From: Tetraselmis striata
Lineage: Eukaryota > Chlorophyta > Chlorodendrophyceae > Chlorodendrales > Chlorodendraceae
Assembly: GCA_006384855.1 (NCBI GenBank)
Contig: VCJN01002289.1
Location: 240,575-304,574 of the forward strand
Length of the DNA stretch: 64,000 bases
Direction: 5' to 3'
Under the pieces are notes generated by a model that saw only the letters and a program-made list of their open reading frames with translations, did no database searches and was not told the DNA's origin. The position numbers and the translations under genes are program-made. Shown here piece after piece: positions 1 through 11,300 of this stretch. Each line of letters begins with the position of its first letter. The stretch's first letter is position 1.

Positions 1-2050
1 TCGACTTGCGGTGCCGCCGCCCTGGAGATGTTCAGCAAAATGCCCCGTCCTAGTGGGCGTCGAGTCGGGCGGCATGCTTGTAGAGCGAGCGAAGGCCCAC
101 CTCGCCGAGATGGGCCGAGTCCGCCGGGGCAACAAGGGTCGGGCAGCATGCTGCGCAGGCAGCGGTGGACGTGGAGTCTAACGACTTGCGCGATGCGGCT
201 CTACTGCTCGATCACCTCCGCCTTTCAGCAATCGGGCAACATATAAGGGCATCCACGCGGGCACCACAAGCGCGATGGAGTACCCCGATGATTCATTATT
301 GAATAGGTCGCTACTACAGAGTACATGTAATCGCACGAGTAGAGGTAGTATTGGCTATGAACGCGCAATAGGACACCCGGAATGGACTAGTGAGATGTAG
401 ACCTTCCGCGGCTCTGATATCATAGGCGCGAGTGGTAGATATGGGGGTATATGATGGGTTTGCTGGTTCCCCGGGGTAGAGTCGGGCGCATGCAACGTAT
501 ACTCCAGGTTGCATGCATGGCGGGGGCGCGGGGGGGGGGGGGGGTATATCGTCTGCGCAACATCAAGATTATATTATGTATTGTTATGTCTGCATACAAT
601 ATAATCCTAACGGGCATATCGTCTAGCTCCGACGACTACTCGTCGTAGCGCAGTAGCAACAGACTACGCCATGGTCGTCGCTATAATCTATGTGTATATA
701 TATGTATCTATATATATATCTACACAATAATATGATATATGTTTAATATTCAAATACTACATCATCAATATAGGATATGTACAATACATACATTACATAT
801 TGCACATATATATATATTGTACCGCGCGCTAAATTATATAGCACGCTAACCCGTACATGTACAGCCGAGAGAACACCGCCGGCCCGCGCGCCTTCAACTG
901 CCGCCGGCGGCTGCCACGCACGCTCCGACGGCTCTGGTACATAGCGCTTAGATTGCCGAGTCGACCCCCCCCCCCCCCCCCCCCTCTCCCCCCCCACCCC
1001 CAATCGTAGTATTTTTTCTCGCCCCCGGGATAGAGCTGGCACCAACGAAACCTTGTAGCGTCTCTACGGCGGCCGTTTAGGCGGCGTTCCAGTTACGGAA
1101 AGCCCTGGGTAGGCGAGGCTCCGTTATAGTCAACAAGCAAATTGCCGAAGCATTCTGCAAGACCAATTGGAGGCCAGTGACGGACTTTCCAACACTGTTG
1201 GATCACCGCCTAAAACACCGGCAACAAGATACCCGGCACTGACTACGAAAGGTCCCTATCCGTTTGGGCGTCGGCCCATTCGAGTAATGCGAGTTGGGGC
1301 AAGCCCCAATCCGCGGGGCAAAACATTTCGGGAGTGCGATACATGTGCAACAAAAAAGGCGGTGTGAGGGAGGGCCCGACGCCATCGCTAGAAAACAATT
1401 CCTGTAAAATCCCATTCCCATTAAATCCGGGGCGCCGTGAAGGGAGGGGGGACCCCGCCCAAAACAAAGGCAGTTAACTCCTCAGGTGTTTACGCAACAA
1501 CTACCTGACTAATACTAATAAAATTCCTGAACTCCGGAACTAACAACCCCAAATTGTAACGGTGATACCCCCACCGCGGGCACCCCACCTACATATGTTC
1601 GATAGTCTCAGATTCACCTCCGCCACATGCATGGCAGTGTTCAAGGAACCGCTCAGGCATGGCATGAATCCGGGCCAATCGGCGGGTAGTAGTGGGAAAT
1701 ACTCGGGTGCGTAATTATATCATAATGTGCAGCCCGGCCACAACCTCCGCGAGGACACCCGCACCGTACTGTGGCAACGGGTTTGACGCATGTGACGCAT
1801 GGGCATATATACCCTAGGTTTTAGTGCGTACTAACTATGCCGACGATTCGTAACGCACCTACACCGATGCCTTTACTAGTTTAGCGGCATCGCCGGCGGC
1901 TAGTGACCTCGTCCACTCAAGTAGAAGGTGCGCCCCCCTCAGCTAGCCCTACGTACGCCCTATTATTAGCTAGTCGATTTAGCCACCGCACAGTCCCCGA
2001 CGTCCACGTGTTAGGCGCGCCCGACTTCTACTGGGCTGATCTACTAAATA
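1..2050. other. Gene-free left edge with simple sequence
   Basis: I see no supportable gene here. The stretch holds a G run near 527-541, an AT-rich block at about 690-850 made of TA-like steps, and a C-rich run at 965-1000. One copy of a dispersed repeat (1011-1183, listed separately) follows the C run. Short open frames in the region show no family resemblance. Part of 1200-2050 may be the eroded 3' portion of the minus-strand LINE relic next to it, but I cannot show that. Confidence 0.6.
1011..1183 (+). repeat. Dispersed repeat, copy 1
   Basis: This copy aligns over about 170 bp with 38668-38841 and, for its first 70 bp or so, with 62391-62465. Shared blocks include GCCCCCGGGA, GGCACCA, AAACC.TGCAGCGTC, GGAAAGCCCTG, CTCCGTTATAGTCA and CAAGCAAATTGCC. 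All three copies have the same orientation and are clearly diverged. No coding potential is evident. It is probably a non-autonomous mobile element or an eroded end of one. Confidence 0.7.
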
Positions 2051-2821
2051 TTAAGTTATGAATGTATTCAAGTCGGATGCTTTTAGGAACGCCCAAGCCC
2101 GTGCCGCAGCGGCCGTAGCCTCTATGGGCGCAATATCCAATTCCCGCATCGTCGGTGCGGTGGCCACCCCAAGGGAGTTTCTACCCACTCCAATAAGGCA
2201 CCGCAAGCACCGATTGAGTACGGTTTGTAATTTATGTGCGCCGCTAGTTCTATCCATACCCCATACTTCACACCGCCCCATTAGTTAGAACCGGTAGTAC
2301 ACAGATTTTAAAGACAAACACACGCACATTACAAGGAATCATGTCCCATCCACCGACTAATACCGAATCGAGCGCCTCAATGGCGCGTTTACCCTTCTTA
2401 ACCCGGTCGTCTACTATGTGCCGTATACCTAAATCCGAGGTAATGACCGTACCCAAATACTTAAATTCATTTTCAACCGGTACCCGTTCCCCCCCAAGCT
2501 GCCATTGGGCAGCTTGTTCGCGTAACGCGGTCTCGTCGGAATGTCGACCTAACGCCATCACCCCACACGGCCACACTTAAGTACCCCAAACCCCATCAAA
2601 TGATCCTCCGCCCATTGCGAGAAGTTGGCGAACATGGCATGCAGGTCATCGAACGACCCTGTGATACCAACAGCGTCTTCCGCGTATAACTGACATGGCA
2701 CCCGTAAAAGTACAGTCAAGTAAAGTTCGCCCCGGGACATCGGCCAAAGCCGCCCCAGCACTTGACCTCTTGCGCCAACTGCACTCGTAGGTCTGGCATA
2801 GCCCGTAAACCACTGCCGCAT
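2051..2821 (-). pseudogene. LINE-type reverse transcriptase relic
   Basis: Three overlapping minus-strand frames together resemble the C-terminal half of a non-LTR retrotransposon reverse transcriptase. The catalytic box reads LYAEDAVGIT, where active enzymes have YADD. It is followed by FSQWAE and LKC, then FKYLGTVITSDL, and then FKICVLPVL and VLNRCLRCLIGVG, the usual thumb region of algal and dinoflagellate-type LINEs. The reading frame changes near 2576 and again near 2281, and no complete ORF survives. The 5' part is missing; the segment ends close to the transposon at 2917, which may have inserted into or beside it. The family call rests on motif order only. Confidence 0.65.
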
Positions 2822-2912
2822 TTGAACCCCGAAGGGCTATTGCATCAACCGAGTAAACCCAGGACACGCCGGGACGATACAGGTATTGCCAAAAATATAT
2901 CGGCCAAGAATC

Positions 2913-2916
2913 GATA
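2913..2916. repeat. Target-site duplication GATA (left)
   Basis: The four bases GATA lie directly before the first TIR base (TGTTAAGATCC...). The same four bases follow the last TIR base on the right, at 7381-7384. Four-base duplications are the rule for Ginger transposons and for the related Gypsy-type integrases. Confidence 0.75.
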
Positions 2917-3026
2917 TGTTAAGATCCATGTGGACATGGGGTCCATGTGTACATGGAGCGGTCCATGTGGACATGGAGCCTCCATTGACCCATGTCCACA
3001 TGGCCCCGTACCATGTACACATGGAG
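2917..3026 (+). repeat. Left terminal inverted repeat
   Basis: Base by base, this segment is nearly the reverse complement of 7272-7380, with only scattered mismatches and one-base length differences. It carries the outer five of the ten CCATGT-NN-ACATGG palindromes that continue to 3161. Beyond 3026 the two ends stop aligning, although both keep the palindrome motif. Confidence 0.85.
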
Positions 3027-3161
3027 CAATCCGGGTCATATCCGTGTGGACATAGGCCGTCTGTCGGCCCATGTCCACATGGGTCGACCCATGTCAGCAT
3101 GGAACGTCTGTCGCGCCCCATGTTCAAATGGCCCGCGCTGGGCAAGCCCATCTGCACATGG
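2926..3161. repeat. Palindrome array CCATGT-NN-ACATGG, left
   Basis: Ten copies of a 14-bp interrupted palindrome lie at 2926, 2943, 2963, 2990, 3011, 3042, 3069, 3089, 3118 and 3148. The first five and the seventh are near perfect. Those at 3042, 3089, 3118 and 3148 have one to three mismatches. The centre dinucleotide is GG, GT, CC or AC. Spacing is 15-31 bp and irregular. Multiple short subterminal motifs are typical transposase-binding sites in cut-and-paste elements, so binding by the integrase is an inference. Confidence 0.85.
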
Positions 3162-3449
3162 CCACGACGCACGGTGGCGGGTAAGACGCTGTTCGGGCAG
3201 GCGCCGGATCGCGGTTACGACCCGGCCTTTGTACGGGCAGGTGCTGGTTGGCTCTGCGGCGCCCGCCATTCTGCGGACGAGTGCCGTGCCGGCGCGGGAG
3301 CTCCGATCGGGCGCCAGGTACAGTCGCTATTAAAACCCCCTGCGGACAGGCCGTGCTCACTCGTCCCCACAGTAGCACTCAATCGCAGCTGCGCAACTCC
3401 CCTCTCCGGGACCGCCTGTGCCCGGCTCTGGCCGGCTCTAGTCGATACT

Positions 3450-6400
3450 ATGGCCTTAGGCAATACTGATGCTACCGCAGGCGCTGCCGCACAGGAGGAT
3501 GGGCCGGCCGAAGATCAACCGGAGGTTGAGGCACCATCGGTGGTGCAGGCGCTTCGCGACGTCTTCAACAAGAGACTTCGTGAGTATGTGGGGCAACGCC
3601 GAGACAACCAGACGTTGCGGACAGAGGCAGAGTACAATGAAGCCATGCCAACCCTCCGTACCTTCGAACAAACGATGAGAGAGGTGGGGCCCGCCGACAT
3701 GCCTTGTTCGCAGGTTGCCCCCCGATATGGGACACAGACCTCGCGGGTAGGCGGATTCGCGTGTTATCACTGTACAGTCTGACGTTTAGCCGACCCGATC
3801 GCGCACCGGCCCGCTCATCCTCTACATAGTACAGTTCCCGACAGTCGACTCTTTTGCCTCGTTGTTTGCGCCTGTAGGCCCGCTGCTGGCGCCGATTCTA
3901 CGGTACGGCATGCAACTGGGCGGGCACTTGCAGCCGCCGCCTGTACTGCCGCGCCGAGCCGAAATAAACTGGCGCCGCGCCTCTGCCATGTACTGAGCAG
4001 GTGCAAAGTGCTCTTCTTGTTGGACTGTCGAGCAGGAATGATCGCGGGCCTGGGCTACAAAGCGCCGCTTCGATATCCTGACCTGCGGAGACTCCGATAT
4101 GCTCATCCAGAGAGGGGACATAAATGTCCCTCTGGAGCAGGTGAAGCTCGTCAGTCACGCCGGGATGGTCGTCGAACACATCCGGGATTCGCACCTCAAA
4201 GGGGTGCACGCCAAGGTGTACCTCCCTGAGCCCTTCCATTGTCCCGCTCTGCTTGCTGCCACTGCATGTTGGCTACGTACACACCACTAAGTGTACCCTC
4301 CCCCCATCACACTGTGCAGCTCCATAAGCTTCACAAAATGATTCTGGGAAGGTACTGTAACATCCCCAGGCGTGTCGTCAAACTTTTCTGCGAAACATGC
4401 GTCACCTGCGCCAAGCACAGAACTACTAAGGCTAAGGCCGGTCACCGGCCGATATTGTCCAAGGGCATGTTCGGGGCCTGTGGCCAGATCGACCTCATCG
4501 ACTACTAATCATCAGAATACAAGGGCTACCGCTGCCTGCTCACCTACATTGATCACCGCATCAAGTTTTGCTTCTGCACTCCGATCCCCAACAAGGAGAT
4601 TTGTATGCCACAGTAGCGGGCGAGTTTGATATTTGCGCGCCTATCCAACCCCCTTGCTTCCGCCTTCCCCCTTTCTTATTTAATCTATGTATCTTATCAC
4701 CGCGCCCCATCCCTGCAGAAGGATACCATAGCTGGGAAACTGTTTCTACTCTTCTTTCTCCTTGGGCCGCCTGCCATCCTTCAAGCTGACAATGGTAGAG
4801 AGTTCTCCGTGTTGCCGACAAGCAACCGAGCAAGATAATCGGTCTCTCGGAGGAGGAAGCAAAGGAGGTTTGTGGGCCGTTGTGTAATAAATAGCATGCT
4901 GCTCAGCCTGCATACAAGTGCAAGTCTAAGATATGTGCGTGTTGTGATTGCAAGTGATTGAAAGCACCAAGAAGCTCTTGCCTGCCTGCCAAATGGTAAC
5001 AGGGAGAGCTACGCATAGCCCCAGCAGCGGCGGCATTGAAAGATTCAACCGCACCATTGAGGAGTACATCGCACATTGGTGTGATGAAAACAAGTCATTT
5101 GCCCAATTGCCCTTTGACGAAAAGGGGCAGCAGACAGAGGAGCAGGCGCGACAAGAGCAGCAGCCACAAGGGCAGGAAGACATGGATGCCTTCAGAACGC
5201 CAGCGCCTCTCCCAGTTGGTGAATGCCCGCAAAGCCGTTGCAGTATTGTTGGCCTGCCATGCTGCGCATGTACTGCACCATAGCATGAAGTGCTGAGCAA
5301 TGATTATGTTAATGTGATTATAATCAACTCTTTAAGTAATATAACAATCGACAGTAGTAATTATCACTACTCTTATTAATGTATGTTAATATTATACATG
5401 TTGGGTTTTATATATAATTAGTGCTGCTGCTGTTGGGTTATGTATATTAGGTTATGATGTTGTACATACTGTTATGATAATGTCCTCTAGCCAAGGCCAT
5501 ACCTTTCATTGTAATGTATCTCTCTCTCTCCCTCTCTCTCCCTCTCTCTCTAAATAATACTTATTATATTTTTATGTGTGTTTGCTGTATTATGTATTTA
5601 TTTTGAATACTATAATTATGTAGCAGTGCTAGCTCGTATTTCACAGCATATGTATCCTAAACACACAAGTGCTAACTTATATTTCCCTGCTCCCCGCTCC
5701 TCCGTGTACACGAAAAAGATCTGCCCATCACGACCAGGATTAGCGTAAACGAGCAGCACGATGAGCAGCTGCTCACTCGCAACGAGGACCAGCAGAAACT
5801 ACGCGCCTACGTCCCAGACCCCAACTTGCCATGGGACCCGGACACATATTGCGCCCCATGCAAGGCTTGGTGCCATGGTGGGCATTGCAAGATTGGGATG
5901 CTTATCCCCACAGCCGGCCTTGTCAAGGGTCATCAGTGTGCGCGCGGCAAGGCCTTCTACCATGTCATATCCACAGGTAACCTGTTGTTGCTGTCAATCT
6001 TGTCAGCATGCCCGTTATTTATGGCATGGGTGTGACTGTGTCAATCATGTGTCTTGCACGCAGGTGGAACGGATGATGGCCACTGCAGCAACGATTGCAT
6101 GGCTGCTGGGACAGTGGATGTGGTGCCTCGCTCTGTTGAAACGACAAGTGCAGCCACCGTTGCAGCTGCCTCGTACCGTGAGTCAGTGGGCCGTAAGAGG
6201 CAAAGGTCGCGCGGCGGAGGCTACTCCACAAGTCCTCGTGCAAGCACGCGCGGCCGCTGGCGATTGTAGTCCAGTATCTCCCTCCCAGCTGGCCAACAGT
6301 CCCGGGCTCAGTGCGGTGCTGTACAGGCCAAGCAGGCTAGGGTGATGCGTTCCCCGGTTGCTGCCAAGGCCGGCCCAGCACCGGTGGTGGGTGATGTGGT

Positions 6401-6971
6401 CAGAGTGCTGTTGGCAAAGGAGGACCGTGGCAAGGTGGACCCTAGATTCTTGACATGCGTGGTGAGTTATGTTGTGCTCCTCTTGTTGTATACTGATGCC
6501 AGTTGCACGCAATGCTTGATGTGTCCCAGTGATGACGCGCACATCTTCTTTCTCAAATGCCCTCCCCAACCCCCTGTGATGCAGGTCACAGAATGCAATT
6601 CTTACAGAGTGGCTGTGGACGCAAGTGTTAACAAGACCACATATGGGCAGCAAGATATGGATTAGTTGCGCAACATTGCACCCGCGCGGGTGGGCTTGGC
6701 GGGTGTGGTAGAGAAGTGGAGCGACCAAGCATCATGAAAGACGATCTCCCTCAGAGAATGTGTAAGATCTGTGTCACTATTTGGGGGCCGAGGAATGATC
6801 AAATGCGCATGTAAAGGGCCGCGTGCCACCAGTGTGTGCAGTTGCCGCAAAGCTGGTAGGAAATGCAACTCTAGATGTCACCCTGATAACAACTGCTGTC
6901 GGAACATTGAGGACCATGGTGCTGGCACTAGCGCTCAGGGAGCTGCCACCCCAGTCCGTGTAATGAACTAA
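3450..6971 (+). pseudogene. KRBA2-like DDE integrase, broken
   Basis: This is the integrase gene of the transposon. From the 5' end it has an acidic N-terminal exon (3450-3780) and a zinc-binding integrase N-domain (about 4315-4440, with LHKLHK and CETCVTC). The catalytic core has its first Asp in QIDLID (4485-4500), its second in LQADNGREF (about 4779-4805) and its Glu in GGIERFNR (about 5032-5055). A Cys/His cluster follows (about 5846-5900, CAPCKAWCHGGHC). A VGDVVRVLL segment with DRGKVDPRF (about 6390-6455) comes next. The C-terminal Cys-rich block CACK..CSCRKAG.KCNSRCH (about 6796-6905) matches KRBA2-like proteins. Coding blocks are separated by apparent introns, for example 4603-4712 and about 4868-4951. 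A TAA at 4506-4508 interrupts the core just after the first Asp, and the frame shifts near 4815. Known role of the family: DNA cleavage and strand transfer at element ends. Confidence 0.75.
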
Positions 6972-7104
6972 ATTCTAGAATAAAATAAAATTTAACCGAA
7001 GTCTCTTTAATTTCACTCTAATTTAAAGTTAATGGAATGTGCTACTTAATTTGAACTTAATTGAAATCGAATTATTTCTGCCTTAAAATGCGGACAGAAA
7101 ATTA

Positions 7105-7371
7105 CCATATCACACATGGGCTGGATAGCGTGGATCCATGTGTAAATGGTCCAGTACCGCGCTCCATGCGCACATGGGCCGGTCCGTGTGTACATTGTCG
7201 TTTGTCGAGGGCAGTCCATGTGTACATGGGTCAGCCAACGACCCGTGTTCACATGGACCGTTTCCGGTGAACTCCATGTGTACATGGTACGGGCCATGTG
7301 GACATGGGTCAATGGGGGCTCCATGTTCACATGGACCGCTCCATGTACACATGGCCCGCATGTCCACATGG
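7105..7371. repeat. Palindrome array CCATGT-NN-ACATGG, right
   Basis: About ten copies of the left-end palindrome lie at 7136, 7164, 7184, 7216, 7243, 7274, 7294, 7321, 7341 and 7358, with a looser match near 7105. Copies closest to the end are the best conserved. Only the outer five fall within the aligned inverted repeat. The inner ones occur in sequence that no longer matches the left end, which suggests the motif itself is kept. Confidence 0.85.
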
Positions 7372-7380
7372 ATCTTAACA
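7272..7380 (-). repeat. Right terminal inverted repeat
   Basis: Read on the minus strand from 7380, this begins TGTTAAGATCCATGTGGACATG, the same 22 bases as the left end, and stays aligned for about 109 bp. The element stops exactly where the GATA duplication begins. Confidence 0.85.
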
Positions 7381-7384
7381 GATA
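7381..7384. repeat. Target-site duplication GATA (right)
   Basis: GATA directly follows the terminal ...CTTAACA of the transposon and matches the four bases preceding it on the left. Confidence 0.75.
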
Positions 7385-8385
7385 TACAGTACCCGGACGC
7401 CTCGCGTATGGGACGACCGCTCAACCGAGCGGACAAGGGAAGCCTTGGCACCCGTAGTAGTGATTGCCTTGCCGCTACTGTGTCAGTGCACCATGGTACC
7501 AGTACATCACACCCTAGATAAACCCATCACGCTCGTAGTACTTTGCCTGGGCCAGACTCTAGCCGCCCATATATGCAGCAAACCCAGTCCCGGGGGCGGG
7601 ACATAAACCAGCAAACCCCTCACTACCCTGCAGTCGCACCGCAGGCTTCGGCTCGCGCTCCGCCTCGCCGCGACGACATCGACGACGCTACCCGTACTGG
7701 TGTGAATTACAAAAAGGGCAGTTCCCCAGAATTAGAAAATCAACACAGCAAGCCGCCTAAAAGCGGCCCGCATCCCGCATAAGGCGGGATGGATGAGTGA
7801 TGCGCACACGGTTCAGAGTCCGGGCCACGCTGCCCGTACTGGTACCGTACGGGGCAACAAGCGGCTAGCCGCAAATTCAAAAATCACGGCACGGCGAGCA
7901 CCACCGAGTAGCACTGCTGCCGGAAGCGTGCCAGGACAGCCTCTCGCCGTTCGCAACTAGCCGGCAAGACAAATCTTTCGCAACTTTTTTTGCGGGCCAC
8001 GCTATCTGTGGCGACTCGGGTTGTCGGCCGGGGTTGGTAGGAGCGTCCAGGTGCGGGAAGACCCCCCCCCCCCCCCCCCCCCCAGGGCGGCCTCACTTCT
8101 GCACTTCTCGCTGTTTTAAACACCCCCCGCCCTCCTCTTCCTCGCGGACCCACTGCTTACTGGCAGGCTGCCAGACACCTTGGGCAGAAGCTGCCACGAG
8201 GCAGTGTCAGGGGCAGTCCCGGGTCAGGTTTGCGCAGGACGACCGCGTCGGCGCCGGAGCGAGCGAGCGGGACTCAGAGGGCGTCTGGCGAGTCGCGTCG
8301 AGCGACTGCCCGTGTCGTCGGCGGCAGCAGCAGCAGGAGGAGCCTTCCGGCGGGTGGTGGGCGGTGCGGGCTACTCCAAGCCATC
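7385..8385. promoter_or_regulatory. Intergenic and 5' leader of SMC1
   Basis: There is no gene here. The stretch separates the transposon from the SMC1 start codon. A C homopolymer at about 8060-8084 follows GTGCGGGAAGA. Elsewhere in the window this C-run signature sits just inside introns, so a spliced 5' leader exon is possible, but there is no protein evidence to confirm it. The last 200 bases before the ATG are very GC-rich. I see no clear TATA box. Confidence 0.4.
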
Positions 8386-11300
8386 ATGGCGTCGCCGGGT
8401 GGCGATGACGCGGCGAAGAAGGAGGAGGGCGCCGCGGCGCTGGGCAAGATCGTGCAGCTGACGGTGGAGAACTTCAAGAGCTACCGCGGGACGCAAGTAA
8501 TCGGCCCCTTCCACGCCTTTACCGCCATAATCGGCCCCAACGGCAGCGGCAAGAGCAACCTGATGGACGCCGTCAGCTTCGTGCTGGGCGTGCGCACGGC
8601 GCAGCTGCGCGGCAACCTGCGCGACCTGCTGTACAACAACACCGACCTGGGCCCGCGCTTCGAGCGCCCGCGCCGCGGCGCCGTCAAGCTGCTCTTCCAG
8701 GCGGAGGAGGGCGGCCTGGTGGAGTTCAGCCGCCACATCGTGCCCGCCGGTGCGGACAACTACAGCAGCCAGTACCGCGTGGACGGCGAGAACGTCGGCT
8801 GGGACGCGTACAACGAGCGCCTCAAGGGGTTCGGCATCCTTGTCAAGGCGCGCAACTTCCTTGTGTTCCAGGTGCCCCCCTTCCCCACCGCCTCTCGCCT
8901 GATGTTCAGCGGAGCCAACAGGAGAGGGACTGGGCCTCAGCTGCGGGGAGCGAAGCTCATCACAGGTGCAGACGTCAGTGGCTGTGCCCGCTCGAGGCGC
9001 TGCCTGGGGGCGGTGGGCCTTGGGGGCAAGTGAGCGCATGCCGAGCAGGGCGGGGCTCTTTGGGGCAGTGACGGCAGTGATGGCACGCCCGGCGGAGCCG
9101 CAGCTGCATGACCACCCTGCACACCGCTTCCCTTACCCCCCTCCTCCCCCGGGGTCTGAAGACGCGTGCCGCTGGTTCCGCAGGGCGACATCGAGTCGGT
9201 GGCGGGCATGCAGCCGGCGGACCTGACCAACCTGGTGGAGCAGATCGCGGGCACGGACGTGCTGCGGCCCGAGTACGAGCAGCTGGAGCTGGCCAAGCAG
9301 AGCGCGGAGGAGAAGACGAGCTACGTGTTCTCCAAGAAGAAGAGCATCGCGATGGAGAAGCGGCAGAAGCGGGAGCAGAAGGAGGAGGCGGAGAAGCACC
9401 TGCAGCTGGAGAAGGACCTGGTGCGGGCGGCGGACCGGGGGAAAGGGGGGGGGGGGGGGAGGGGAGGAGGGGGGTTGGGGCATGGTGATGTGGGGAAGTT
9501 TGCAATGACTCCGGCTTTTGGGGGAAGCTCAAGTTGGATGGCGGGGCGCCTGCAGCTCCTTGTGGGCGCTTGGCTGCCACGGCGCCGGCTGATGGCGGGT
9601 CGGCGCTGTGTGGTGCGGCAGGCGGCGCTCAAGACGGAGTTTTACCTGTGGAAGCTGTACCACATCGACCACGACACCGCCGCGGCCGCCACGGAGCTGG
9701 AGAAGCTGGAGGACGGGCTGGCGGTGAAGGGCGAGGTGGTGGCGGAGGTGGAGGGGCAGGTGAAGGAGAAGCGCCGGGCGCAGGCGGGCCTCAGCAAGCA
9801 GCGCATGCTACTGGAGAAGAAGGTGCAGAAGATGCGGCTGGACATCGACGACCAGGTGGGCCATGGCGCCCCGCCGCGCGGCCCTGCCCCCGCTGCCCCG
9901 CATGGGTACATCCAATGCGGTGGCATCAAGACCCCCAGACGTATACATGCCCCGGGTTCAACTATCAGCGGGCGCCCTGCGGACCCGGGTGCCATCATCC
10001 AGAACCTGTAGGACGGGGGGCTGACACGCGGGGCGGTGTGGTGCGGCGGGGCGCGCGCAGAGCCCGGAGCTGGTGACGCTGCAGGGCGAGCTGGAGCGCA
10101 TCGGCCGCCGCATCCAGAAGGGGAAGCGCGACTTGGAGGTCAGCGGCACGGAGCGCGACAAGGTGGAGCGCACCAAGGGCAAGATCGAGGCGGACCAGGC
10201 CGCCGTCACGAGCGGTGCGCCCCTGTGTCTGTTGGCTCACCAGTGCAGGACCCCCTTTCCCCCTTTCTCCCAGCGAGGACACTGTCAGACCACAATGGCA
10301 GTCATACCATTACTCCTAGCCACGTGGAACACACTCCTAGATGCATTGGTATGATCTATGGCTAGCCGAGTATTCGGCCTTCGCCTGGAGGGGTTGCCGC
10401 ACTTGCTGAGCAGGCGACTGGCGCCGCACCTGCGCAGCGATGGAGGCGCACGCGGCGTCCAAGGACAGCTCCGGCGGCATCCAGCTGACCGCGGAGCAGC
10501 GCGCGGAGTTTGCGGCCCTGGAGGCGGAGGCGGGCGCGGCGTCCTTCAAGCTGGCGCAGGACCGGGACGAGCTGCGCTCCGCCCAGAAGGTGCGCCCCCC
10601 TCTCCCCCTGATTGGCCCTGCGAAAGGCCATCGACGAATGGAAACCGGATCAAGCGGGGAGTGTGGTGTTGCTCCCTGTGTGCCTTGGCGAGTAGGCGGA
10701 CGAGGGGCAGCTGGAGACGCTGATGAAGGAGTCGGAGCAGCTAAAGAAGCGGGTGGAGGCGCAAGGTCCGCCCCGCCCCGCCCCGCCGCCTCTCCCTGTC
10801 TCCGATGACAACCCACCCTGAAACACCTGCCGGCTGTGGCCCTGAACCCCCCCCCCCCCCCCCCCATCCCCTCTCAGATGCGGAGTACACCAAGACGGTA
10901 GAGGAGAAGGAGCGGCTGGCGGAGCTGCTGGAGAAGGACCGTGAGAGCTTGGCGGAGAAGCGGCAGGAGCGGCGGCGCCTGGCCGACGCGGCGCGCTCCT
11001 CCGGCTCCAAGCGCGAGCAGCTGGACAAGCAGCTGCAGGTCCCCCCTCCCCTTCCCCACCTGCCTCCCCACCTGCTTCCCGGGCCTCTCGCGCCAGCCCC
11101 AAACCCCAGAAACCTCCAGGCACTGAGCTCGGCCGTGTTTGTTTCAGGATGTGGAGGGCAAGCTGCGCGAGGCGCGGGCGGACCGCCGGGAGAGCGACCG
11201 CGAGCGCAAGATGAAGGAGGCGGTGGCGGCCATGAAGCAGATCTTCCCCGGTGAGGCCGGGCTGGGGTCTCCCTGACCTGCCCGCCCTGCCGGCGGTGAG

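Larger units (their letters stand above)
2917..7380 (+). mobile_element. Ginger-like integrase DNA transposon
   Basis: This is a complete-length element of 4,464 bp. It starts TGTTAAGATCC and ends GGATCTTAACA. Its terminal inverted repeats are about 110 bp (2917-3026 and 7272-7380), and a GATA duplication flanks it. It encodes a Gypsy/KRBA2-like DDE integrase on the plus strand and shows no long terminal direct repeats, no reverse transcriptase and no protease. TGT...ACA ends, a 4-bp duplication and a Gypsy-like integrase together define Ginger elements (cut-and-paste transposons related to LTR-retrotransposon integrases). The coding region is broken, so the copy is probably dead as an autonomous element although its ends look intact. 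The alternative, a degraded LTR element, is contradicted by the inverted ends. Confidence 0.8.

Noticed and set aside
2886-3782. A 298-codon frame through the left palindrome array
   Set aside because: Its repetitive His/Met/Thr/Trp protein is just translation of CCATGTGNACATGG repeats. The real first integrase exon is the last third of it, from the Met at 3450.
2917-7380. Reading the integrase region as a Ty3/Gypsy retrotransposon
   Set aside because: The ends are inverted, not direct, repeats; there is a 4-bp duplication at TGT...ACA; no protease, reverse transcriptase or RNase H is encoded between them.
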